DNA from: Stentor coeruleus
Taxonomy: Eukaryota > Ciliophora > Heterotrichea > Heterotrichida > Stentoridae
Direction: 5' to 3'
Length of the DNA stretch: 64,000 bases
Assembly (NCBI GenBank): GCA_001970955.1
Contig: MPUH01000013.1
Location: 110,700 to 174,699 of the forward strand
Shown: positions 21,328-32,291 of the stretch, one piece after another
Numbering within the stretch: the first letter of the stretch is position 1
How the letters are laid out: each line of letters opens with the position of its first letter
The notes under the pieces: generated by a model
The model's input: the letters and a program-made list of their open reading frames with translations, nothing else
What the model was told of the DNA's origin: nothing
The model's database searches: none
Translations under genes and position numbers: made by a program

Positions 21328-22266
21328 TTAGGGGTTTGGCTTAGAAGCTTGATGTAAGAGACTTTCATTTGAAATCTCATGTGTTGATGCATTTCTAATA
21401 AAAGAATTCTCTGTTGCCTGATGTTCATGTTTATGTCCCTCATCTCCTCTTTCTTCTTCATTACTTTGCACATTTTCCTCATCATTTTTTCTACGTAATT
21501 TCTTATATTGTTCTTTAACCCCTCTAACAACCCTTCCAGCTGCAAGGCTCATATGTTCCCCAGCATTCTGAACTTTCTCATTATTTTTAACTTTTTCAAT
21601 CAGCACATAGAGTTTATTTTCAATTCTGTTAAACACATTTTTTGGTTTCTTTTCATCATTTTTCACAACATTTTTCTGTGAAATATCATCATTTTCTTCA
21701 TTAATCTTAACTTTTTTATTATCCCCATATCCTGTTATTCTCATACAAGCTGTTTTTAAACATTCACAAAAAGCTGATTTTTTATTTTGTTCTTTTAATA
21801 AAGGATAACTGATTTTAGACTCTTCTATGTTTAAAGGACTAAAATCATTAGGGTTTTCTGTATGAATAAGCTGGATACCTTCGTTTATAGATGGGAAATC
21901 TTTAGAAAACTCTTGGTCTTTTGAAACAATTAAAAGCATTTCTTTATAAAACTCAGCAGCTTTTGTTTGATATTTGAAATTTGAAGGTGTTTCCATTAGG
22001 TTGTAATAATTAAAGAATTCTTTTAAGGCACTATTACCTCCTGATGAGACTATACCAATTTCTTCTAAAGACCAATCTTCGTTTATAGTTTTTGTTTTGG
22101 AATTGCTTAGGAGATTATGTGATTTAGCACAGGTGTTGCATATGAAACACCCAAAAGATATAGAAATGTTTGATGGGTTTTCAAGATCACAGTCAAAACA
22201 TAAGGAATTTGCTGGGTCTTTTTGTAAAGTGCTAAGAAGCTCTTTTTTCCTTGATTCTGTTATCAT
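21328..22266 (-). CDS. ArfGAP-fold zinc-finger protein lacking the arginine finger
   Basis: This 312-residue protein starts with an ArfGAP domain. The CX2CX16CX2C zinc finger is intact (Cys23, 26, 43, 46; CFDC ... CNTC), and the downstream GGNSALKEFF matches the family GN...F motif. The catalytic Arg that normally sits five residues after the fourth Cys (CSGIHR) is Asn51 here (CAKSHN). GTPase activation is therefore doubtful; an Arf-binding or scaffold role is inferred. The C-terminal half is charged, with a helical KNVFNRIENKLYVLIEKVKN segment and a VVRGVKEQYKKLRRK basic patch. The stop lies 57 bp from the convergent NASP-like gene. Confidence 0.8.
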   Translation of the reverse strand: MITESRKKELLSTLQKDPANSLCFDCDLENPSNISISFGCFICNTCAKSHNLLSNSKTKTINEDWSLEEIGIVSSGGNSALKEFFNYYNLMETPSNFKYQTKAAEFYKEMLLIVSKDQEFSKDFPSINEGIQLIHTENPNDFSPLNIEESKISYPLLKEQNKKSAFCECLKTACMRITGYGDNKKVKINEENDDISQKNVVKNDEKKPKNVFNRIENKLYVLIEKVKNNEKVQNAGEHMSLAAGRVVRGVKEQYKKLRRKNDEENVQSNEEERGDEGHKHEHQATENSFIRNASTHEISNESLLHQASKPNP

Positions 22267-23058
22267 ATTATTTTAGAGATTTTTGGATTTTTTATTAAAG
22301 GTGGATGAGTTTTTGTAGAAGATTTTATGTTGTAAGAGGATTGTTGGGCTAAGGGTGGTTATAATGGGATGATAGGATTTATGAGAAATTTTGAAGACTT
22401 TTATCCTTGGGATATGAAATTATTATTGGGGATAAGTTTAGTTTATTAAGAGTAGATTTGGATATGATTTATGTTTGAAATTAGAATTTTTTTTACTTGT
22501 GCTAGTTTGTTGTGATAGTTTTGTATGTTTATAACTGATTTATTAGATATTNGATTGTTGGGCTAAGGGTGGTTATAATGGGATGATAGGATTTATGAGA
22601 AATTTTGAAGACTTTTATCCTTGGGATATGAAATTATTATTGGGGATAAGTTTGGTTTATTAAGAGTAGATTTGGATATGATTTATGTTTGAAATTAGAA
22701 ATTTTTTTACTTGTGCTAGTTTGTTGTGATAGTTTTGTATGTTTATAACTGATTTATTAGATATTTAGTTTATGAAATATATATACAAAATATTGCATGT
22801 TTTAGTTTTAGATAAATGATTTCATTTAGAGTATTCTTTAAGAAATATGATTTTTTTAATCGTCTTGCTTATTTTTTCTTTCTCAAATCACAAATAAAAT
22901 CCTATACACCTTTACAACAGTTTTCTCCAAAAAATCAAAACCTTTAAATTAAAAGCTTAAATAACCACAATAATCATAATAATTAGCATTATTTTCAACA
23001 AATCATCTTCAAATTTTTAAAATCATAATTTTCATATATATTTTCCATTAACCAACTC
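22267..23058. other. Intergenic region with scaffold join
   Basis: I see no gene. G-rich left part (5' flank of the ArfGAP gene) containing a 213-bp duplication around one N. C-rich from about 22900 beyond the 3' end of the TPR-IQ gene. Confidence 0.5.
22339..22765. repeat. 213-bp duplication around a single N (scaffold join)
   Basis: Bases 22339-22551 recur at 22553-22765 with N at 22552 between. I see two substitutions between the copies (aagtttag/aagtttgg and one A/T), consistent with two alleles or overlapping contig ends. Confidence 0.9.
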
Positions 23059-24180
23059 CTATTCTTTTCTTCTATTATATTTACCTTTATTAGCCTCCGC
23101 AATTTTTTTCAAGTTTTCATAGTCATCAACAGCTCTCTTAACATTTTCTTCTGCTTTCTTAAGTTCATAATTAATTTTCAATTTTTTATATCTTTCTCTA
23201 TCTAAAACCCCTTTCCACCAGCTTTGTATTATAACGGCTGCAGCTTTTTCAGTAGCCCTATGTCTATCCAAGTCAATTTTCCTTCCCCATCCATTAAGAG
23301 TTTTAGATTTTTCATTAGCCGATCTTTTATCATCATCACTCGCAGCATAATTTTTGACTTTTTTCCTATAAAAATTCCCAGTTTTCTGAATTTTCTGAGG
23401 TAAAAAATTTATTTCAGTTTCATGTGTTGCTGTTGTCCTTGCTGGACTAGGTTTTGTATATACTCTTTGTGAATAGTTTATATATTCTCTATCACCTGAA
23501 ATTGATCTTTTATTTTTAACACTAGGCAAATAAGTCCCAGTGTTTATATTTGAACGAAAATTTTGTTGTTGTGTTTTCCGTAAATTCTCTTTTTGTGGTG
23601 TTGAGATACTGTTTAAAGCTTCGGATAAGGTCAAAGTTAAAGCATGGCCTGGACCTAAAAGATCTTTACTAAAACTCATCCCGTATTTATATGCTGATTC
23701 AGCTTTGGATAGATTTCCAAGTTTTCTATATTCATTACCAACGTTATAATAAGCAATTACTAATGAACTTGCAAGTTTGGGTCGCTGGTTTATGATTTTT
23801 TTCATAATAAAAATTGCTTGAAGGCCGAATTTCAATGATTTCTCATGGTCGGATTCTTGGGAGAATATTGTACAGAGGTTAAGATAAGACAAAGCTACAT
23901 AGCCTTTATCTTCGTCATTTAAAGCCTTTTCTAGTTCAATGCTTTTTAGGAAAAACTTTATAGACTCAGAGATATTTAGAGATTTCTTGAAAAAACTGCC
24001 GAGGGTATTGAAGGTTTGGGATAAAAGTCTAGGTTTAGCTTTTTCTATAGTCATCCTTTTTATTATTTCCAAAGCTTGCTTTAGATAGTTAAAAGCTTTT
24101 TCATATTTCCCTATTCTAAGATCATCAACAGCTATTTTGTTAAGTTTTGTGACTTGCTCTTCATTTTGTTCTGAGAACAT
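23059..24180 (-). CDS. TPR and IQ-motif protein
   Basis: This 373-residue protein has an N-terminal TPR array of about four units over residues 10-190, with cores such as RIGKYEKAFNYLKQALEI, LSYLNLCTIFSQESDHEKSLKFG and IAYYNVGNEYRKLGNLSKAESAY. A Ser/Thr/Arg-rich linker follows. Near residues 314-334 lies an IQ motif, AAAVIIQSWWKGVLDRERYKK, which normally binds calmodulin or a related EF-hand protein, then a C-terminal coiled coil. This TPR-linker-IQ design is frequent in ciliate cortical and ciliary proteins. The partner is unknown. Start after aacataaaaATG. Confidence 0.84.
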   Translation of the reverse strand: MFSEQNEEQVTKLNKIAVDDLRIGKYEKAFNYLKQALEIIKRMTIEKAKPRLLSQTFNTLGSFFKKSLNISESIKFFLKSIELEKALNDEDKGYVALSYLNLCTIFSQESDHEKSLKFGLQAIFIMKKIINQRPKLASSLVIAYYNVGNEYRKLGNLSKAESAYKYGMSFSKDLLGPGHALTLTLSEALNSISTPQKENLRKTQQQNFRSNINTGTYLPSVKNKRSISGDREYINYSQRVYTKPSPARTTATHETEINFLPQKIQKTGNFYRKKVKNYAASDDDKRSANEKSKTLNGWGRKIDLDRHRATEKAAAVIIQSWWKGVLDRERYKKLKINYELKKAEENVKRAVDDYENLKKIAEANKGKYNRRKE

Positions 24181-24796
24181 TTTTATGTTGTTTTGATAGG
24201 ATTTTTGTATATGTGTTTATGTGATGATTTTAGGTTTGAGATATAGAAATGGGTATTGAATTGTGTTAAAGATAATAATTTTCAGTTAAAATAAATGAAT
24301 GTGTATAAAATATTGAAATGATTTAAGATGATAATTATAATTATTTTTATATGATGCTATGCTTTAAAGGTGTGATTAATTTTTGAGATTTTAATACTAC
24401 ATATCATCAAAACAAATGATATTTTTATTGTAAGTTTTTTTTTTGAGTTTTGGTTTATATGTTTTTTTAGTGTAATTTTTTGTAGTAAGTAGAAATTTTG
24501 ATTGCTGGGAATATTTTTTAAGATTTGGAGAAGAATCTATGCAAAAAAGAGTTTAAGGTAATTATAAGGGGTTATTTGTAAAATGATAATAAAAATATTT
24601 GAGTGTATAATCGAGAAGTAACTAAAAGAAATAAAGGGAGAGAATTTTTTAAGATGAATGCTGTAAGTTTGTAGTTTTAATAAGAGAAGAGCTTATATTT
24701 TGGTAAAAAGAACGAGTTTATTATAAAATCAAAGTGGAATGAGTACTACCAAGGGATAAATTTCAAAAAAAATAGATAAAAGTAGCATTGTAATAA
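24181..24796. other. Divergent intergenic region without the usual C-rich half
   Basis: I see no gene. The stretch stays purine/T-rich and C-poor right up to the PKG start, so the PKG 5' flank is an exception to the composition pattern of most plus-strand genes here. Confidence 0.5.
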
Positions 24797-27583
24797 ATGG
24801 GAAGCTGCTCTAATAAAGGGGTTAGGACAAAACCCGCTATTTTAGAAGTGAAAGGAGCAGAGAAGAATGGATCCCCTGTTTTCATAGAATATAGTGAAAA
24901 CGTTCAAAGAAAATGCAGTATAGTCGACAGTCAAGGTAAAAATTTGAATGTCAAAGTCGAGCTACCTCCAAGAAGTACAGCAAAAGGAAAATATCATATA
25001 AACGTAAAAATATCCAGACAAAATTCAGAAGAAAAAGGTCATCATGAGATAGAATCAGCAATGATAACAGATGCACAAAAAACTAAAGAAGACATTCTTT
25101 TTATAAAAACGTGCTTAAGAAACCACTTTTTATTTAAAATGATGAATGAAGAACAAATTGATAAAATTATTGGGGAAATGAATCGTTTTGTGCTAAGTCC
25201 ACTTCGAGTTGTTTTCTCTGAAGCGAAACCTGGTGGCCATTTTTTTATTATTGAAAAAGGTAAAATAGAAGTAATCGCTCAAGGTGCAGAAAGAAAAATA
25301 TTAGATTCTGGGATGTGTATTGGAGAAGATGCAATTATGCAAAGCTCTCCATTATATATCTCAGCCAGTACTGTCTCACAAACTTCTCTCTGGGGCTTAG
25401 AAACTGAAACCTATAGAAAAATACTAGCTGAAAGTCTAGCTGCAGTATTTGAAGAAAACTTAAAATCTATTGAAGCAGCATATTTATTCCAATATATAAC
25501 CCAACAAGAACAAGAAAGTATTGCAAAATCCTTACAAGCCTTAACTTTCACAAACAATCAAATCATAATAAATAAATCAAGTCCTGATTTCTTATGTATA
25601 ATTAAAGAAGGCTCAGTGCTTTGTAAAGATAAGACTGAAATCTGTAGGTTTTTTACTGGAGACATATTTTTGAGTTCAGATTTAACTATAAAATCATATA
25701 ATGATATTGAAATCCATTTAGAAGAACATAGTACATGTTTTTTTTTAGCATATAATACCCTTATAGAAATCCTAGGCAACTCATGCAAGAACTTCCTTAA
25801 TAGAGTCAGATTGTGTTTTATAATGAGAAACAATAAGTATTTGAAAAAATTATCAAGATTACAAGAAGAGTTGCTTATAAGAAGTATTTCTATTAGTGAT
25901 TTTGAAGCTGGTTCAGTTATTATACCTGAAGGCACAGCTAAACAGTCTGATTTGATTTTTATATTGAAAGGTATTCTAAAAGGAAAAAACGTTAAATTTC
26001 AAGATTTACGGACTTTAGGAGAGGTTGAGATTGTTGAAGGATCTAAAGATATTTGGCTTGGGGATGTAGTAGCAGAAGCAGAAACAGTTATCGCTTTTAT
26101 ATCAAAAACGCTTTTTGAAGCTGCGATAGGAGGGAAATACACTGAATGTGTAGGCAACAACAGTAAAATCAAACTCTTGAAAAATGTGCCATTTTTCCGT
26201 GCTCTGACCAAAGACCAATACAACAACATAATCCGTGTGCTAAAAGTTAAAGAATATACCTCTGAGCAGACTATATTTGAAGAAAATGATGAAGGGGACT
26301 GTATTTTCATAATAAAATCAGGTATGGTCGACATCTTCAAATCTGGTAACTATATCCGTTCCATAAGTAAAAATGGTTATTTTGGTGAACGTTCAATAAT
26401 ATTCAGTAGCCCACGTACAGCAACAGCAATAGCAAAAAACCAAGTCATAGTCTGGGTCCTTTATCGTGCTGATTTCTTATCAATAATCAATGAAAAAATC
26501 CTCAGTAACCTCATAAAACGTTCTGAACTTCAAGATGATTCAATCAAACTACAAGATTTAACTATAGTCAAACCTTTAGGTAAAGGTCTTACAGGTAATG
26601 TTTTTCTTGCAGTACATAAAGAGAAAAAAACTCTTTATGCTTTAAAAACTGTACAAAAACATCTAGTTCAAAAGTACAGCATTTATGATGCTATCGATTT
26701 AGAAAGAGAAATTCTTCTTCAACTTGATCATGTTTTTATAATGAAACTAGTCAAAACTTTTAAAGATAGCAAAAGGGTGTATTTTTTAGCTGAATATGTC
26801 AGAGGGATGGATTTATGGGATGTTATAAGAGATATGGATGTGATCTCAGAACGTAAAGCTCGTTTTTTTATCGCATCGCTTGTGTTGGTATTAGAAGATT
26901 TACATGAAAAATGGATTGCTTATAGAGATTTAAAGCCTGAAAATGTAGTTGTTGATGATGAAGGGTATTTGAAACTAGTAGATTTCGGTAATGCAAAATT
27001 TGTCAGGAGTAGGACTTATACATTATTAGGTACACCACAATATATGGCTCCTGAGATAATTAAAGGTACTGGATATGGTATTTTAGCTGATTATTGGAGT
27101 TTGGGGATAATGATGTTTGAAATATTATTCGGGTATGTTCCTTTTGGGGAAAATGAAGTCAATCCAATGGCTGTTTATTCTAAAGTTCTTGAAAAACGCA
27201 TTGTTTATCCTAAAATACCCCCTGATACTTATGTTAAAGCACAAGCACTTGTAGAACAATTATTAAGTATACAACCTAATGCTAGACATGGAGGAAGTAT
27301 TGAAGCTTTAAAAGCACATGAATGGTTTAAAGGTTATGATTGGGATTTGTTACTATCAAGACAACAAACTCCACCTTATGTGCCAAAAGTTTCGAAAATT
27401 GAATATGATATTGGAAAAGCTTTAGCCAGAAATAGGGATATTGAAGCTGCTGTTGGGGAAGAAGAAGTATATGATGAAAATATAAGTGAAAATGAAAATC
27501 ATAGATGGAATAAAGTGTTTAGGAAGGGAACACAAATTATTAGAGGTTGTGTTGGGAATACAGGAGTGGGTGTTTTTGATTAA
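24797..27583 (+). CDS. PKG: cGMP-dependent protein kinase (PKG) with four cNMP-binding domains
   Basis: This 928-residue protein starts MGSCSNK, predicting myristoylation and palmitoylation. Four cyclic-nucleotide-binding folds lie at about residues 100-220, 220-330, 335-440 and 455-570. Only the fourth has a full phosphate cassette, FGERSIIFSSPRTATA; the first reads IGEDAIMQSSPLYISA, and the second and third are degenerate. The AGC-type kinase domain follows from about residue 588: Gly loop GKGLTGNVFL, VAIK-type YALKTV, catalytic YRDLKPEN (about 708), DFGNAK (about 729) and MAPEI (about 750). Number and order of domains match the four-CNB PKG of apicomplexans and ciliates. It would phosphorylate Ser/Thr targets at membranes when cGMP rises. 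Start TAATAAATGG. Confidence 0.95.
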   Translation: MGSCSNKGVRTKPAILEVKGAEKNGSPVFIEYSENVQRKCSIVDSQGKNLNVKVELPPRSTAKGKYHINVKISRQNSEEKGHHEIESAMITDAQKTKEDILFIKTCLRNHFLFKMMNEEQIDKIIGEMNRFVLSPLRVVFSEAKPGGHFFIIEKGKIEVIAQGAERKILDSGMCIGEDAIMQSSPLYISASTVSQTSLWGLETETYRKILAESLAAVFEENLKSIEAAYLFQYITQQEQESIAKSLQALTFTNNQIIINKSSPDFLCIIKEGSVLCKDKTEICRFFTGDIFLSSDLTIKSYNDIEIHLEEHSTCFFLAYNTLIEILGNSCKNFLNRVRLCFIMRNNKYLKKLSRLQEELLIRSISISDFEAGSVIIPEGTAKQSDLIFILKGILKGKNVKFQDLRTLGEVEIVEGSKDIWLGDVVAEAETVIAFISKTLFEAAIGGKYTECVGNNSKIKLLKNVPFFRALTKDQYNNIIRVLKVKEYTSEQTIFEENDEGDCIFIIKSGMVDIFKSGNYIRSISKNGYFGERSIIFSSPRTATAIAKNQVIVWVLYRADFLSIINEKILSNLIKRSELQDDSIKLQDLTIVKPLGKGLTGNVFLAVHKEKKTLYALKTVQKHLVQKYSIYDAIDLEREILLQLDHVFIMKLVKTFKDSKRVYFLAEYVRGMDLWDVIRDMDVISERKARFFIASLVLVLEDLHEKWIAYRDLKPENVVVDDEGYLKLVDFGNAKFVRSRTYTLLGTPQYMAPEIIKGTGYGILADYWSLGIMMFEILFGYVPFGENEVNPMAVYSKVLEKRIVYPKIPPDTYVKAQALVEQLLSIQPNARHGGSIEALKAHEWFKGYDWDLLLSRQQTPPYVPKVSKIEYDIGKALARNRDIEAAVGEEEVYDENISENENHRWNKVFRKGTQIIRGCVGNTGVGVFD

Positions 27584-28874
27584 AAGTTATTTAGATATTT
27601 AATAAAAATATGATTTTCAAGGTGATGACTTTGTGAGAAAAAGGATATAAAAATAAGGATTAGGTGTTGTATTAGTTGATGTATAGATTTTTACAGCTTT
27701 TGGTTTTGGTATTTATTTTTTGTAAGTTTTTATTGTTATATTGTGGATTAAGGAAAATTGAAATTATGTATAAACAAATAATAATGGATTAAGATAGGAT
27801 TATTATTAGATTTAAGAGATTTTAAGTATTTATATTATGATTTTATAAGTTTTTATATTACTATTAATCAATCTTGCTATTAATGATTTATTATCATGTG
27901 ATATAATACAGCATAAAAAGTTACTTTTAAAATAAACATCTTTTACTTATGATTAACTAAATCCCAACACGTATTGTTCCTTCAGATATTATTATGTTGC
28001 AGCAAATCTTCTATTTTCTATCTCCCTTATTCTAAATTCTCTAAATTATATTAAAAATAAGCTTTTAAATTTAGATAAACATCAAAAAACCCTATGATAA
28101 AATCTTTAAAATCACTTAAAAATTTCTTAACGACTTAATCAACAATATCATTATCCTTCTATCTTCAATACTCACAATTTCATAATACAAATAATATTTA
28201 TTCTTGAAATAAGGTCACTTTATCGTATGTAATCATTAATAATCATCAAATTTATTTTCCCATAAAAAATCCCTATATAATCATTAAACACATTTTAGCT
28301 TCCTTATACCAATCACAATAAAAAAATTCAAAAAATTCTTATGATTTTATCTTAACAGCCTATATAAAATATAAAAATGATTATTTTAAAATCAAATGTG
28401 TATTTAAGGACACAAATCTATCCGTAATAGACTGCATTCACAAAATAATATTATCTTATCCTATAAATAAGCATTGTCTTTAAAAACCTATAAGTTCAAC
28501 TAAATTCTATCTCTCTTTTATTATCTATATAAATGCTTATCATAAATTATTTTTATTATCTTTTCTTTTCTTCACTATCATCATCATCCTCATTCTCTCC
28601 TTATAATCCATTAACTTCACATACCTGATTTTATCATAAAAAGTTTAAATTATTCATAAAAATCCTAACTTCCACACAAAACATCCCCAGGCTATCTCTT
28701 CACCTTTCAAAACCTCATTTCAAATATCTTCAAACTTTTAACCTTTATTTTTTTAATCCTAGCCTCTAAAATCTTCATCAAAAATCCATTTTATATTTAA
28801 ATTTATGTATTTTGAGTAAACCCTCCATATCGAAACAAATCTTAAAAAAAACAACGTATATTATTTTAATCAAA
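27584..28874. other. Gene-free AT-rich interval
   Basis: I see no gene. G/T-rich 3' flank at first, C-rich and G-poor from about 27960 to the orphan start. The frame can be extended upstream to 28812 only by using a TTG start. Confidence 0.5.
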
Positions 28875-29630
28875 ATGAAAGGAAAAATGTATAGACCGTT
28901 TGTCTCATTATCAGAACTACCCAAAGAGTTTGTGCAAAGACCAAAACCTTGGGTCAAAGATCAACAGCCCCGAATCTACATGTGGGAATCAAGCATCCCA
29001 GAAAAATGGATAGACATTAAAGGCCGACAGGCTTTCCAGCACGTATCTGAAACTGGTAACAATCGTAACACTTTAGATTTCTTAGAAACCAATCAAAAAT
29101 ATATCAATACTATTGCAGATCCAAGAAGCAAATCTCCTTCAGCACAAGGATCTAGAATTGCATCAAGAGTAACAAGTCCTCAAAACACAACTCGTATGTT
29201 TTTCCACCCTGGAAAAAATAATAAAGCTACATTGTCATGTGGTTCAGAATCTTTGCTTATACCAAACAATGAATTGATTTCTTTTCAGGTCTCCTTGCCT
29301 GAAGAAAAAACTGAAGATCTCAAAACAAGAGTTCATTATAAAATCCCGAAAAATAAGAAAAACCTTATTAAGACCAGTTCTATGAAAAATATTGTTCTAA
29401 GCGTCCCTTATAGACCTAATACTGGATGTATGACTAATAGATTTTCAATGCCAAAGCGTCTTGTAAGTATGAGGAAGAATAATATACAAGTGAAAAAAAA
29501 ATTCAGAAATCCTGTTGTTGATGAGTTTTTAAAGAGATTTGAGAAGAAAAAAGATGAGTTTATAGGTGTTGGGTTTAGGAAGGGATTAAGTGGATGTAAA
29601 CTGGTGGAAACGAAGAAAAATCTGTGTTAG
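28875..29630 (+). CDS. Orphan basic protein, 251 aa
   Basis: I do not recognise this protein. I start it at the first ATG (MKGKMYRPF); the frame is open further upstream but without an ATG. It is rich in Lys, Arg, Ser and Asn, starts with a conserved-looking YRPFVSLSELPKEF segment and WESSIPEKWIDIKGRQAF, has a disordered Ser/Pro middle (RSKSPSAQGSR), and ends in a basic helix VVDEFLKRFEKKKDEF. No membrane segment, signal peptide or catalytic motif is visible. Composition suggests a structural or microtubule/cortex-associated role, which is only a guess. Confidence 0.7.
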   Translation: MKGKMYRPFVSLSELPKEFVQRPKPWVKDQQPRIYMWESSIPEKWIDIKGRQAFQHVSETGNNRNTLDFLETNQKYINTIADPRSKSPSAQGSRIASRVTSPQNTTRMFFHPGKNNKATLSCGSESLLIPNNELISFQVSLPEEKTEDLKTRVHYKIPKNKKNLIKTSSMKNIVLSVPYRPNTGCMTNRFSMPKRLVSMRKNNIQVKKKFRNPVVDEFLKRFEKKKDEFIGVGFRKGLSGCKLVETKKNLC

Positions 29631-30025
29631 GATGATAATTGATATGGAGAATTTATAATGCGAATAAATAATCATTGTTATAGTATTATGAAAAGAGGAG
29701 TTTTCAGGGGAGATTGTATTTTTGGTGGTTTGGGTTGAAATAATAAGAATTTCCTTATGTGAAAATGCTTAATCTAGTTAGTTTTTATGGTCGGAAATGG
29801 CTTTAAGTACTTTTTGATAGTTATGATTAGGGATAATTTGTAAAATAATACTTTTTACATACTACAAACTCATGCTCCCTACTTTTATGTTTTTTTATAA
29901 TATTGCATAATAATAATCTTTTCATATCAGTAATAAGACACAAAACCCTTCTTATATTTCCAAAGTAACACAGTTCAATTACCATAAACCTTCAAAAAAA
30001 CTCCTTTTCCATATCTATATTAGCT
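29631..30025. other. Intergenic, C-rich at its right end
   Basis: I see no gene. The + strand is C-rich over about 29940-30020, the composition seen beyond 3' ends of minus-strand genes, which supports a minus-strand locus at 30026-30688. Confidence 0.4.
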
Positions 30026-30688
30026 TTAACTATTATCCTTTAGCTTCTTTTCCACAAACAACTTTGAGTTTTGGATATATTTTTTATAATAAGCCCACCT
30101 TAGCCAAGTGAAAAACCAAATAACACCCTTAACATAAAGCACCACGAGAATAATCCACAAATCAGACCAGTGTCTGTAATAAATCTTGATTTGCTGAAGA
30201 TATTAACTGGAACTTTGAATTCGTCCTATTAATATAATACTTTCTCAAAAACATCTGATCCAATTTTCACACCTTCATATAGTAAATGACAAATCTTTGA
30301 AGTCTTCTTAAAATAATGCTTATCTTTGAAATACAAAATCATCCCGCCCAATATTAAATGCTATACATAGAAACTAGACTAATGAATACATTTCCGAACA
30401 TCCTTGAATAATAACAGCCATATCTATACACAGCTTTAAATCTATCAAATAGTTTTTAGGACCGAAAATTTATTACTCCGAGAATACTGAACTGCTAAAA
30501 TCGAAAATCACATTTAAATTTTAAGGCCTGCTAATAAATATATTCCCGGTATAATATTCTTAGTTTTAGATTAAATTTATATAGTTGCCTAGCTCCATAT
30601 AAATTATTGGATTCGTGAATGAGCTTTTGATTTGTGTTCTCCATAAACTAATACAAATTACAATAGCAAACTGGTGAGCAGCATTCAT
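30026..30688 (-). pseudogene. Unresolved minus-strand coding-like locus (intron-split or decayed)
   Basis: No long standard frame exists, but several features point to a minus-strand gene. The left flank is C-rich and the right flank (30700-31140) G-rich, as for other minus-strand genes. An ATG in cataataATG lies at 30688. A 15-base GTATT...AATAG intron-like string at 30226-30240 joins open frames containing ILGGMILYFKDKHYF and DEFKVPVN. A final open frame with DLWIILVVLYVKGVIWFF, a membrane-segment-like stretch, ends in TAA at 30026. The pieces need 14-base introns or indels to connect, so I cannot produce a single protein. It may be a gene with unusual introns or a decayed one; a composition artefact is also possible. 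Confidence 0.3.
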
Positions 30689-32291
30689 TATTATGATTTT
30701 TTTGATTGAAATCCACCCTTATGCTTAGAAAATTGCTGGATTTATAAGTTTTGGTAAGGATTTTGTATGCATTTCTTATGGAAGTGACTCTTAAGATGTT
30801 TTAGATAATTGGGCTTGCATCACGACTTGGAAAAATATGATTTTGCATGTATAAGGATTTAGATGTTTAGGAATTAAGATTAGAATGTATTTAGTTAGGT
30901 TTAAAATAAGGAAATTAGGGTTGCAAAAGGTAAAAAATATAAATTTGAGGATTTCTATGGGAAGAACAAAATTTATAACACAGTTTTTGTTGTTTAATCC
31001 AAAAAAATATTCGGAAATAGATTTATCTTTGATGCTGTATAATATGTTTTTATATTGATTTCTTATGCTTGGGATGAAAGTTTTGGAATTTTTAAATGAT
31101 AAATTGGGATTTATAATGTTTTTGTTGACCTTTATAGAATTTAGGCTGTGCTTTATTTTAAATTATACTATAAAATATGATTATACGCTTATAATATATA
31201 TATAAAGTAATATTGATATATTATAATAAGTAATGCTATAGATATCCTTTATAGTTTTTGAGTTAATTTATATTCCTATATATACTAATAGAATATTTTC
31301 AAAAGTTATACTATATCTATTTTCTATATTAATTATAGGTTTAAATACTATAATAATTCAAGACTTCAGCAATAAATGCTTTAAGATACTATATCTATTT
31401 TCTATATTAATTATAGGTTTAAATACTATAATAATTCAAGACTTCAGCAATAAATGCTTTAAGATACTATAAGATCCAAAGCAAAATCGATAAAATAAAC
31501 CTATTATCATTTTTTTTAAATAAAAACTTATAGCAAAAAAACTTAAGAACTGATTTTCTTGCATACAAAATAAAAAATGTCATAATATCTCAAATAAAAA
31601 TCCACTTTTTACTATTAAGCTATTTCATTCTCAATCTAATCATCCTTATTATATTTGCATTTCCGTCTATTTCTTTCAAAAAAACCAAATATTTCCCTTA
31701 GGTCCTAAAAACTCATATGAACTCAATCCATCCAAAACCCCTAAACATGCATTTTTACAATCCTACTCTATAAAAATAATCCAAATGATAAATTTCCATA
31801 TCAATATTATTTTCTATAAACTTTCTATTTCTCTTTTTCGTCATATATGTTGCTATAGAAATTCTTCTATTTTTTCATATAAAAGTTTATTGATTACATT
31901 AGGAAAAAGTTTATTAAAATTAATCTGACTATATAATTAGGTAATTCTTATAAAGAAATAAAGGCTTAATACAGAAAAATATGCTTGGTGAATTAGGGCA
32001 GATAAAAGGTCAATTCCTGTAAAAAAAAATATTTTATTCGTCATAATTATAACCAAAAATTGGTATTTTCACTGAAAATCCCACTTCTATTCTCTTAACA
32101 TCAATATATTTCTTAAAGCTAAGTTATGCTCATGACATCAATATGCATTTAATGAATCGTCGCACAAAATCAAACCAGTCCATAAATTTTCTTTTAGTAA
32201 AATCGTATTTATATAATTCTCCTTATATACCTTATTACATTTATATAATTAATTTATTATTAGCATTAACTAAAATATTTTACAAATAAAT
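30689..32291. other. Gene-free AT-rich interval
   Basis: I see no gene. G-rich to about 31140, then very AT-rich, with a 78-bp tandem duplication at 31308-31463 (listed) and a C-richer stretch before the Myb start. Confidence 0.5.
31308..31471. repeat. 78-bp tandem duplication
   Basis: The unit starting atactatatctatt at 31308 repeats exactly from 31386, with the first bases of a third copy at 31464. There is no N between the copies, so this may be a real tandem duplication or a merged assembly overlap. Confidence 0.85.
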
